NCBI RefSeq assembly: GCF_000813345.1
Contig: NZ_BBQF01000001.1
Coordinates: 828,793 to 892,792, forward strand
Length of the DNA: 64,000 nucleotides
Source: Sulfurospirillum arsenophilum NBRC 109478
Lineage (GTDB): Bacteria > Campylobacterota > Campylobacteria > Campylobacterales > Sulfurospirillaceae
Reading direction: 5' to 3'
Below the pieces are notes generated by a model, which did not search any database, had not been told where the DNA came from, and saw only the letters and a program-made list of their open reading frames with translations. A program made the position numbers and the translations under genes. Each line of letters begins with the position of its first letter. Position 1 is the stretch's first letter. Positions 1 to 7,598 of the stretch are shown here, piece by piece.

Positions 1-520
1 GACAGATGTTTTTCCTAAAACAACACTTGAGTTGACAAGTGATTCTGGCGATACCATTGGTAGTATAACACCCGGTACAAAACTTATCAAACTTGATGAA
101 AAAAGCGATAAGAGTTTTGTGATGGTAAATGGTTGGAGTGCGTATGGGGAAGAGAGTGTTATTTTTCAAAATATTGGACAAAGAGTTGTGTATGCACTCT
201 TAAAACCTAATGCTTTCAGAAGTATCGAAAAAGGTCAAAGTAAAACCGATGACTATGATGCCGAATGGATACCCAGTCAAATTAAAGGATGGGTAAAAAG
301 TTCAGATTTAGCCTCCAATCAAGAAGATGTTTGGAAAGAAGGTGCGAAATTGTTTGGTGAGCGATGTGGTTCTTGCCATCAAGCGCACCCTTCAGATGAA
401 TTTACAGTCAATCAATGGCCAAATATTGTTAAGGCAATGAAAGATAGAGCAGGACTTTTACCAGAGCAACAATGGCAATTAACGAAATATATGCAAGCGC
501 ATGCAAAAGATGCAAAGTAA
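1..520 (+). CDS. Monohaem cytochrome c, TorC C-terminal-domain-like (5' partial)
   Basis: Periplasmic cytochrome that probably passes electrons to the TorA reductase encoded next. The reading frame is open to the left window edge, so the start lies outside. The visible part has a beta-rich domain (GWVKSSDL near its end) and then a C-terminal haem segment with one CGSCH motif followed by NQWPNIVKAMKDR, which resembles the C-terminal haem domain of the pentahaem TorC. The four-haem NapC-like part of TorC is not seen here. Campylobacter jejuni has the same pairing of a monohaem cytochrome with a TorA-like reductase (Cj0265c/Cj0264c). The stop is 10 bases before the torA start, so the two are co-transcribed. 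Confidence 0.8.
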   Translation, partial: TDVFPKTTLELTSDSGDTIGSITPGTKLIKLDEKSDKSFVMVNGWSAYGEESVIFQNIGQRVVYALLKPNAFRSIEKGQSKTDDYDAEWIPSQIKGWVKSSDLASNQEDVWKEGAKLFGERCGSCHQAHPSDEFTVNQWPNIVKAMKDRAGLLPEQQWQLTKYMQAHAKDAK

Positions 521-530
521 GGAGATGAAA

Positions 531-2999
531 ATGAAAAATAATTCAAGAAGAGATTTTCTTAAAACAAGCCTTATGGGTAGTGCAGCTGTTGTTGGCAGTG
601 TCAACAGTCTAAATGCTATTGATATCGCTAGTGGACCTATTTTAAATGAGTCCCAAAAATTTAGTGCAACACACTTTGGTGCTTTTAAAGCCTATATTAA
701 AGGTGATCAGTTTACGGGAGTCAGTGATTTTGTGGATGATGCTCTCCCAACACCTATGATACAAGCGCTTCCCTCCCGTACCTATGCTCCAACACGCGTG
801 AAATACCCTTATGTACGAGAAGGTTTCCTCAAAAAAGGCCATCAAAGCGATACTTCTAAAAGAGGTAGTGAAAAATTTGTACGTGTTTCTTGGGATGTAG
901 CGTTAGATCTTGTTGCTAAAGAAGTAATGCGTGTACAAAATACTTACGGTTACAAAAGTATTTATGCGGGTAGTTACGGTTGGTTCTGTGTTGGAAAACT
1001 CAATAACCCACAACGCCTTATGAATCGTATGATGAAAATTGCAGGTGGCTATGTGGGCAGAACGGGTGATTATTCTACTGGTGCCGCTCAGGTCATTATG
1101 CCACACGTATTGGGGACGAATGAAGTCTATGAGCAACAAACATCATGGGATATGGTACTTAAACATGCTAAAAATGTTGTTTTTTGGGGTGCTGATCCTA
1201 TGACAACGAATCAAATAGCATGGGAGATACCAGCGCATGAATCATACAGTTATATGAGTGAACTTAAAAAGCTTAGTGATGCTAAGAAGATTAATGTCAT
1301 GTCTGTTGATCCCGTCGCAAATGATACCCAACGCTATTTTGATGGAGAGCATATTCGTATAAGACCAAATACGGATGTTGCCATGATGTTAGGTATGGCA
1401 TATCATCTTTATAACAATAAACTTTATGATCAAGAATTTATTAAAAAATACACGGTTGGATTCAAACAATTTGAGCAGTACCTGATTGGCGAAAAAGACA
1501 ATACACCAAAAACTCCTGAATGGGCAGAGCGAATTTGTGGTGTTTCAGCTAATACAATCAAAAAATTTGCAGAAAAGCTTATGAAAGAACGCTCTTTATT
1601 GATGGCAGGATGGGCAACGCAAAGAGCCGATCATGGTGAACAATTCCATTGGACGATGGTGACACTTTGTGCAATGTTAGGGCAAATTGGTCTTCCTGGT
1701 GGAGGCTTTGGTTTTAGTTACCATTATGCAGGTGGCGGAACACCAACAGCAGATGCACCAGGACTTACCGGTATTTCAACCAATATTGTGAGTGATAAAG
1801 AAGGTCCTTGGACTAAGTATAAACCCTTTAATATCCCTGCGGCAAAAGTCGTCGATATGATCTCAAATCCTGGCAAAAAAATTGCATTTAATGGCAAAGA
1901 GATTGTGTATCCTAATATTAAAATGGTTTACTGGGCAGGCGGAAATCCTTTCCATCATCATCAAGATCGAAACGCAATGCTTAAAGCATGGAAAAGGTTA
2001 GAAACCGTCATTGTTCATGAACCTTTTTGGACATCGACAGCACGTATGGCAGATATCATCCTTCCAGCAACGACTGAAATAGAGCGTAATGATATTGAGA
2101 GAATTGGGGATTATTCATCAACACATTTCTTGGCACTTCAACAAGGTATTGACCCTGTTGGCGAATCCAAAAATGACTTTGAAATTTGTCGTGAAATCTG
2201 TAAGCGATGGGGCTATGAAAAAGAATTTACAGAAAATAAAACACCAATGCAATGGTTAGAACAATTTTATAAAGAAGCGCTTTCTCAAGGGCTTGAAAAA
2301 AACATCACTATTCCAAAATTTGAAGAATTTTGGAAGCAAGGCTATATTAAGTTTGCAACGCCTCAATCTGCAAAAGAGTTTGTGAGACATGCTGATTTTA
2401 GAGAAAACCCTATGTTGAATCCATTGGGAACGCCTTCTGGAAAAATAGAGATATTCTCAAAAGTGGTTGATAGTTTCAAATATGATGATTGCAAAGGGCA
2501 TCCTATGTGGTTTGAGCCAATGGAGTGGCTTGGTAGTTCTAAAGCTAAAAAAACATCATTACATGTGCTTTCTCCGCATCCAAAGTATCGTCTACATTCT
2601 CAATTAAGCAATACATGGTTGAGAGATCTTTACGAAGTGAGTGGAAGAGAGCCTATTTGGATTAACCCCGAAGATGCTAAAAAAAGAGGTATCAAAAGTG
2701 GTGATGTTGTTAAAGTCTTTAATGAAAGGGGCACAACACTTGCCGGAGCTATCGTAACGCAGGCTGTATCGCAAGGTGTACTTCGAATGTGTGAGGGCGG
2801 ATGGTATGATCCTATGGAGCCTGGTAAAATTGGTACTATGTGTAAACATGGTGATGTCAATCAGTTGACGATTGATAAAGGAACATCTAGCCTTGCGCAA
2901 GCCAATATTGCCAATACTGCATTAGCTGAAATCGAAAAATATACAGGTGAAATTCCTAATATTACTATATTCGATGAACCTAAAATTGCAAGAAAATAA
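531..2999 (+). CDS. torA: Trimethylamine-N-oxide reductase, molybdopterin catalytic subunit
   Basis: Periplasmic molybdoenzyme reducing TMAO (possibly DMSO or other oxides). The start at 531 is chosen because GGAG at 521-524 is correctly spaced for it; two upstream in-frame ATGs at 501 and 525 are not. The N-terminus has a twin-arginine signal (SRRDFLK, residues 5-11). The molybdenum-ligand serine lies in GDYSTGAAQ (Ser about 182), followed by VYEQQTSW, both typical of the TorA/DmsA serine group. The mature protein is about 820 residues, usual for TorA, and has no N-terminal iron-sulfur motif. No TorD chaperone gene is seen in the window. The gene ends at a hairpin terminator. Confidence 0.92.
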   Translation: MKNNSRRDFLKTSLMGSAAVVGSVNSLNAIDIASGPILNESQKFSATHFGAFKAYIKGDQFTGVSDFVDDALPTPMIQALPSRTYAPTRVKYPYVREGFLKKGHQSDTSKRGSEKFVRVSWDVALDLVAKEVMRVQNTYGYKSIYAGSYGWFCVGKLNNPQRLMNRMMKIAGGYVGRTGDYSTGAAQVIMPHVLGTNEVYEQQTSWDMVLKHAKNVVFWGADPMTTNQIAWEIPAHESYSYMSELKKLSDAKKINVMSVDPVANDTQRYFDGEHIRIRPNTDVAMMLGMAYHLYNNKLYDQEFIKKYTVGFKQFEQYLIGEKDNTPKTPEWAERICGVSANTIKKFAEKLMKERSLLMAGWATQRADHGEQFHWTMVTLCAMLGQIGLPGGGFGFSYHYAGGGTPTADAPGLTGISTNIVSDKEGPWTKYKPFNIPAAKVVDMISNPGKKIAFNGKEIVYPNIKMVYWAGGNPFHHHQDRNAMLKAWKRLETVIVHEPFWTSTARMADIILPATTEIERNDIERIGDYSSTHFLALQQGIDPVGESKNDFEICREICKRWGYEKEFTENKTPMQWLEQFYKEALSQGLEKNITIPKFEEFWKQGYIKFATPQSAKEFVRHADFRENPMLNPLGTPSGKIEIFSKVVDSFKYDDCKGHPMWFEPMEWLGSSKAKKTSLHVLSPHPKYRLHSQLSNTWLRDLYEVSGREPIWINPEDAKKRGIKSGDVVKVFNERGTTLAGAIVTQAVSQGVLRMCEGGWYDPMEPGKIGTMCKHGDVNQLTIDKGTSSLAQANIANTALAEIEKYTGEIPNITIFDEPKIARK

Positions 3000-3009
3000 T
3001 TTTTATACC

Positions 3010-3038
3010 AAGTAGCCTTTTATAAGGCTACTTCTTCT
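3010..3038 (+). terminator. Terminator after torA
   Basis: Stem AAGTAGCC/GGCTACTT with an 8-base AT loop, followed by a pyrimidine-rich stretch. It lies 10 bases after the torA stop and separates torA from the cytochrome c553-bc1 operon. Confidence 0.6.
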
Positions 3039-3150
3039 TGAGATAAATTTAATCTCAAAAAAATAGCAAAATCATTGATTTTATTTTCTTAACATTTTTT
3101 TGCCATTTTTTTTTAATATCATTCATTTCAAAATTATTAAGGAGTATCAA

Positions 3151-3444
3151 ATGAAAACATTAACTAAATCAATTGTAGTGACGGCATTATTTTGTAGTAT
3201 CACTGCGCAAGCAACACCACTGTATACCAAGTGTGTAGCGTGTCATGGATCTACGGGCGAGAAATCTGCTTTGAACAAAAGCTTGATCATTAAAGATATG
3301 AGCAAGGCTGATTTTGTGAGCGCGATGAAAGGCTATAAAGATGGCAGTTATGGCAAAGATCAAAAAGCTCTTATGAAAGTACAAGTCACTACGCTTAGTG
3401 ATGCGCAGATTGAAGAGATTGCCTCTTTTATCGTTAAAAAATAG
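3151..3444 (+). CDS. Cytochrome c553, small monohaem (copy 1)
   Basis: A 97-residue periplasmic c-type cytochrome, likely electron carrier between the bc1 complex encoded downstream and terminal reductases. It has a Sec signal peptide (about residues 1-20, ending AQA), one CVACH haem motif near residue 28, and a C-terminal DAQIEEIASFI helix. The start at 3151 follows AAGGAG. It lies 9 bases before the Rieske gene. A paralogue with the same KSALNKS segment starts at 63439, also ahead of a Rieske gene. Confidence 0.88.
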   Translation: MKTLTKSIVVTALFCSITAQATPLYTKCVACHGSTGEKSALNKSLIIKDMSKADFVSAMKGYKDGSYGKDQKALMKVQVTTLSDAQIEEIASFIVKK

Positions 3445-3453
3445 GTTATATCT

Positions 3454-3960
3454 ATGGCAACTTGTCAAAAAAGGCGTGATTTTATAGGCATGGCACTTAC
3501 TGGCGTTACAGCTGTGGGTGGTGTGTGTGCGCTTGGTGCGATGAAAAAGAGTTGGGATCCACTCCCAAGTGTGCAATCGGCTGGCTTTGTTACAGTGGAT
3601 ATCTCGACCATACAAGAGGGCGAAGCGCGCAGTTTTCAATGGCGTGGAAAGCCGATCTTTGTGTTACGTAAAAGTGCCGATACGCCTAAAAATGCAAAAC
3701 GCGATGTGGTTATTGGCGAGAAAATTTTTACTCTTGTCATTGGTTTGTGTACGCACCTCGGCTGCATTCCTTCATACGATGCGAAAAAGAAAAGTTTTAT
3801 CTGCGCCTGTCACGGTGGCGTTTTTGATGCGAGCGGCATTAACACCTTTGGTCCACCACCTCGTCCATTAGACATTCCTCCCTTTAAAATTTCAGGTGAA
3901 ACACTTGTCTTAGGCGAAGAAGGCGAAGAGTACAAAAAATTAATCGCGAAAAAAGCGTAG
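3454..3960 (+). CDS. petA: Ubiquinol-cytochrome c reductase, Rieske iron-sulfur subunit (copy 1)
   Basis: Rieske 2Fe-2S subunit of the bc1 complex, 168 residues. The N-terminus has a twin-arginine-like anchor (KRRDFIGMALTG, then a hydrophobic segment). The cluster ligands are in CTHLGC and CACHGG, with GPPPRPLD after them, as in all Rieske subunits. It transfers electrons from menaquinol to the cytochrome c subunit. It is followed 9 bases later by cytochrome b. The N-terminal region is nearly identical in pattern to the partial Rieske gene at 63834. Confidence 0.95.
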   Translation: MATCQKRRDFIGMALTGVTAVGGVCALGAMKKSWDPLPSVQSAGFVTVDISTIQEGEARSFQWRGKPIFVLRKSADTPKNAKRDVVIGEKIFTLVIGLCTHLGCIPSYDAKKKSFICACHGGVFDASGINTFGPPPRPLDIPPFKISGETLVLGEEGEEYKKLIAKKA

Positions 3961-3969
3961 GAGTAGGGC

Positions 3970-5220
3970 ATGGCAGAAATTCGAAAAAGCGAAGGCTTTA
4001 TAGACTGGCTAGACCAGCGGTTAGCGGTAAAAGCGTTTATGCGTGTGATGATGACCGAATACTGGATACCCAAAAACATCAATTTCCTCTGGGCGATGGG
4101 TGTGGTTTTGGTCATTTTATTTGGCGTGTTGTTGGTGACGGGGCTACTTTTATTGATGTACTACAAGCCTGATATCAACCTCGCGTTTGATAGTGTGAAT
4201 TACACTATTATGCAAGAAGTAGAGTATGGTTGGTTGTGGCGTCATATGCATGGTGTTGCGGCTTCGGCGACATTTCTTATCATCTACATTCACCTTTTTA
4301 CGGGTATTTATTATGGCTCTTATAAAAAAGGTAGAGAGATGATCTGGATAACAGGCATGGTGCTTTTTATCGCCTTTTCCGCCGAAGCGTTTAGTGGTTA
4401 TATGCTTCCTTGGGGGCAGATGAGTTACTGGGCGGCACAAGTGATAACTAACCTTTTCAGTGGCATCCCTGTTATTGGCGATGATGTCGTCATTTGGATA
4501 CGGGGTGATTACGTGGTGGCGGATGCGACATTAACACGCTTTTTTATGCTTCATGTTGTACTCCTTCCTTTGGTGATTATCGTCGTGATTGCGGTGCATT
4601 TTTACTCACTTCGCTTTCCGCATGTGAATAATCAAGATTCCGTTGAGTTTGATTTTGATGCTGAGTCAAAAAAGTTTTTAGATGGAGACAAAAAAGAGTC
4701 TAAAGTCGTTCCTTTTTGGCCTGTCTTTCTCTCCAAAGACTTTTTTGTGGTTGGCTTTTTTATGACGATTTTCTTTGCCCTTGTCTGTTATCACTTTGAC
4801 TTTGCGATGGATCCAATTAACTTTGAGCCTGCAAATTCAATGAAAACACCAGCGCATATCTACCCTGAGTGGTATTTTTTGTGGAACTATGAAGTGCTTC
4901 GAGGCTTTTTCTTTGACATCGGTGGCATGGCGGCGATGGATATTGGGTTAATCGCGTTTGTGATCGCCAACATTGTTTTTATGATCTTGCCATTTTTAGA
5001 TCGCAATCCGATGAATACGGCACCTGCACACAAACGACCTATCTTTAAATACTGGTTTTGGCTTTTGGTGTGCGATATGATCGTGCTCACGGTCTATGGA
5101 AAACTTCCTCCCACAGGTATGAACGCATGGGTTGGATTTGTCGCAGCCGTTATTTTTCTAGGATTGTTTATCGCCCTTCCATTTATTACCAAGCACGAAG
5201 CCAAAGGAGATGAACAATGA
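3970..5220 (+). CDS. petB: Cytochrome b subunit of bc1 complex
   Basis: Integral membrane dihaem cytochrome b, 416 residues, carrying out quinol oxidation and quinone reduction. It shows the expected paired histidines (WRHMHGVAAS; later HVVLLPLVI and AVHFYS), the Qo-site motif PEWYF, and eight or more hydrophobic segments. The length matches epsilonproteobacterial PetB. The gene overlaps the start of petC by 4 bases (ATGA), so the two are translationally coupled. Confidence 0.95.
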   Translation: MAEIRKSEGFIDWLDQRLAVKAFMRVMMTEYWIPKNINFLWAMGVVLVILFGVLLVTGLLLLMYYKPDINLAFDSVNYTIMQEVEYGWLWRHMHGVAASATFLIIYIHLFTGIYYGSYKKGREMIWITGMVLFIAFSAEAFSGYMLPWGQMSYWAAQVITNLFSGIPVIGDDVVIWIRGDYVVADATLTRFFMLHVVLLPLVIIVVIAVHFYSLRFPHVNNQDSVEFDFDAESKKFLDGDKKESKVVPFWPVFLSKDFFVVGFFMTIFFALVCYHFDFAMDPINFEPANSMKTPAHIYPEWYFLWNYEVLRGFFFDIGGMAAMDIGLIAFVIANIVFMILPFLDRNPMNTAPAHKRPIFKYWFWLLVCDMIVLTVYGKLPPTGMNAWVGFVAAVIFLGLFIALPFITKHEAKGDEQ

Positions 5221-6071
5221 AAGAGATCAAAATTTTAGCCATTGTGCTCTTTTTTACGGCGGTGACTTATTGGGGCGTGGAGCCATATGCACATTCGCAA
5301 ATGCACCCGCATGTCGCACCCGCTGATTTTAGTTTTAAAGACATGGAACCTTTACATGTAAACGGAAATGTGGAAAATGGTAAAGCTCTTGTTGAAGCTA
5401 ATTGCATTGCGTGTCATAGCATTAAAAGTTTAGGACAAGAAGCGCCTATGAGCTTTGAAGATGCGGCAAATGCGTATGGTGTCGTCCCACCAGATCTCAG
5501 TCATGCAGGTGTTATTTATGATAAAAATTACCTTGCAGGCTTTTTGAAAGACCCTGTGGGGGCGACCAAACTTTTGCATAAATTTGGAGATACCAAACCT
5601 TATGCTATGCCCAGCTACACTTTTTTAAGTGAGCAAGAGATAGCCGATATTGTGGCGTATTTAGGGAATATTGTCTCCACAAAAGCTTCCAATAAAGTTG
5701 TTTTTGAAGAGGCGTGTGGCAGATGTCATAGTATAAAGTACGACGGGTTCAAAGCACAAACTCCTACAGCTTCTCTAAAAGGTTATCTTGGTGCTGAAGC
5801 TCCTGATGTGTCGATGATGATTCGCTCTAAAAAAGCGGAGTATTTAAACACGTTTATCAACGAACCACTGAAGATGGTTGAAGGCATTGCGATGCCTCGC
5901 GTGGGACTGACTGAAGCGTCTCAAGAGCAAGTGGTCGCTTATATGGAAAATGTCGGGGATCGCAAAAAAGCAGAGCGTGAAAGCCTTGGCTTAAAGCTCA
6001 TTGGATTTATGGCTATTTTTACCCTAATAGCGTATTTGTGGAAAGTTAAAATTTGGAAGGAGGTGGAGTAA
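5217..6071 (+). CDS. petC: Dihaem cytochrome c subunit of bc1 complex
   Basis: Epsilonproteobacteria use a dihaem cytochrome c rather than classical cytochrome c1. This 284-residue protein has an N-terminal membrane anchor, two haem motifs (CIACH near residue 61 and CGRCH near residue 165), and a C-terminal transmembrane helix (LKLIGFMAIFTLIAYLWKV). It receives electrons from the Rieske protein. It completes the c553-petABC operon. A copy of the TTTACATGTAAA palindrome lies within the gene at 5351, read as Leu-His-Val. Confidence 0.92.
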   Translation: MKEIKILAIVLFFTAVTYWGVEPYAHSQMHPHVAPADFSFKDMEPLHVNGNVENGKALVEANCIACHSIKSLGQEAPMSFEDAANAYGVVPPDLSHAGVIYDKNYLAGFLKDPVGATKLLHKFGDTKPYAMPSYTFLSEQEIADIVAYLGNIVSTKASNKVVFEEACGRCHSIKYDGFKAQTPTASLKGYLGAEAPDVSMMIRSKKAEYLNTFINEPLKMVEGIAMPRVGLTEASQEQVVAYMENVGDRKKAERESLGLKLIGFMAIFTLIAYLWKVKIWKEVE

Positions 6072-6085
6072 TCCACCCCTTTTTA
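6062..6085 (+). terminator. Terminator overlapping the petC stop codon
   Basis: Stem GGTGGA/TCCACC with loop GTAA, followed by CCTTTTT. The loop contains part of the petC stop codon. It is a conventional intrinsic terminator ending the bc1 operon. Confidence 0.75.
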
Positions 6086-6310
6086 CTTCATTCCTTCGTC
6101 TTTGTTTCTTCAATTTTTATCGTCAAAAATCTTATTTTCTCTGCGATTATTTTGCTCTTTTTTTTATTTAAAATTTTCCTTGAAGCTTCAAATTAATTAG
6201 TAAACAAACGGGCATATTAAAGGTTTTGACAGATGCGTTTATGGGTCTGTCTGGATGCGGATTTGATTGAAAATAGCGCATCATTCTTGGCATAAATTAA
6301 CGTCATAAAT

Positions 6311-6326
6311 ACTTTACATGTAAAGT
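6311..6326 (+). repeat. TTTACATGTAAA palindrome in porin leader region
   Basis: Perfect 16-bp palindrome ACTTTACATGTAAAGT located 24 bases before the porin start codon. Unlike most copies it sits upstream of a gene, where it could be an operator or a 5'-UTR hairpin. The rest of the 279-base gap holds only AT-rich sequence and a promoter-like stretch (CATAAAT at 6304). Confidence 0.7.
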
Positions 6327-6350
6327 GTTTTTACTACGAAGGAGAAACGG

Positions 6351-7550
6351 ATGAAATTGGCAAATCTTAGCTTGGCAGCTCTTTGTGTTGCAGGACTTAG
6401 TACCTGTTCTTTTGGTGCAGATACGTTGGCTGATGCCTTTAAAGAGGGCAAAATAAGTGGTGAGTTAAAGGCATTTTACTGGGATCGTGATCGCAATCCA
6501 TCCATTCCGAGTGATTCTATTTTTAATATGGGTGTTATGCTCAATTATAAAACAGGCTCTTTAAATGGCTTTAGCCTTGGCTTAACGGGACAATCCAATA
6601 ATGCTCCCTTTGCGAGTTCTAATGCAAAGCAACAATTTGGTTGGGATGAATACGGCTCTGGCGCACAACTTTCTGAAGCATATCTTGCTTACCATGCAGG
6701 TAAAACCACCGTTCAAGTGGGTCGTATGTTCTTAGATACGCCACTCATCGCCTCATTAGGCAACCGTATCATCAAAGAGTCATTTGAGGGTGCAAGCATC
6801 GTCAATACCGACCTTCCTAATACGACATTAACCGCAGCCTACGTTCAAAAATTCCAAGCGCAAACCGATGGGGCTGGAAACGTCGGCAAATTTACTACCT
6901 ATAGCAATCCTTACGGCACATCCCCTCTTTTGGAAGATGGTGCGTATACTCTCGTAGCTGTTAATAAATCGATTACAGGCTTGACCTTAACCGCAGCGTA
7001 TGCCGAAGATATGAATACCAACGGCTCAATGGCGTATGCAGAAGCGGCGTACAGTGTTGCCGTGAATGCATTTACGTACGGGCTGGCAGCGCAATACTAC
7101 TACAATGACAAAGAGATCACAGGGACGAAAAGCTCTGACTTGTACGGATTCAAGGCAAGCCTAGGATACGGTGCTATGAGCGGTTATGTAGCCTACAGCA
7201 GTGTCAGTAAAGATGCAACCGTCACACCTGGTATTGGTTGGGGTGCAGACCTTGCATATACGGGCACGATCATACTTTCAAGCAGTTATCCTGCCAATAC
7301 CGATGCTTATGCTATAGGTCTTGGTTATGCGTTTACGCCAACAACGACGGTGAATGTCGCTTATACGGTAACGGACGATGATGACCTCTCTTACGGCAAA
7401 GCATCCTATATTTCTCTTACGGGCAATTACGCCTTTGATGGAGCACTTAAAGGGCTTAACTTCTTAGCAATGTACGATAAAGAAAATAGAGATAAAGCAG
7501 GTACTAAAGATAAAGATGAATTTAGATTTAGTGCAGTGTACAAGTTTTAA
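6351..7550 (+). CDS. OprD-like outer membrane porin
   Basis: A 399-residue outer-membrane beta-barrel porin of the Campylobacterota Opr family. It has a Sec signal peptide (to about residue 22, SFGA), the early motif ADAFKEGKISGELKAFYWDRD, which is shared by these porins, repeated aromatic amphipathic strands, and a terminal phenylalanine (FRFSAVYKF) recognised by the BAM machinery. The substrate cannot be told. A strong GGAG precedes the ATG. The gene ends at a large palindrome shared with the convergent neighbour. Confidence 0.85.
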   Translation: MKLANLSLAALCVAGLSTCSFGADTLADAFKEGKISGELKAFYWDRDRNPSIPSDSIFNMGVMLNYKTGSLNGFSLGLTGQSNNAPFASSNAKQQFGWDEYGSGAQLSEAYLAYHAGKTTVQVGRMFLDTPLIASLGNRIIKESFEGASIVNTDLPNTTLTAAYVQKFQAQTDGAGNVGKFTTYSNPYGTSPLLEDGAYTLVAVNKSITGLTLTAAYAEDMNTNGSMAYAEAAYSVAVNAFTYGLAAQYYYNDKEITGTKSSDLYGFKASLGYGAMSGYVAYSSVSKDATVTPGIGWGADLAYTGTIILSSSYPANTDAYAIGLGYAFTPTTTVNVAYTVTDDDDLSYGKASYISLTGNYAFDGALKGLNFLAMYDKENRDKAGTKDKDEFRFSAVYKF

Positions 7551-7558
7551 AACGGATA

Positions 7559-7594
7559 AACTCTTTTACATGTAAAGTTACATGTAAAAGAGTT
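7559..7594. terminator. Bidirectional terminator built from two TTTACATGTAA motifs
   Basis: Two inverted 17-base arms (7559-7575 and 7578-7594), each containing TTTACATGTAA, separated by AG. It lies between the convergent porin and EAL genes, so it could end transcription in both directions. Confidence 0.65.
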
Positions 7595-7598
7595 CTCT

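Noticed and set aside
6311..6326. TTTACATGTAAA as a CRP/FNR-type operator
   Set aside because: Half-sites in that family are separated by about 4 bases or more with TTGAT, TTAAC or TTAAT arms; this motif is contiguous and also frequent inside genes.
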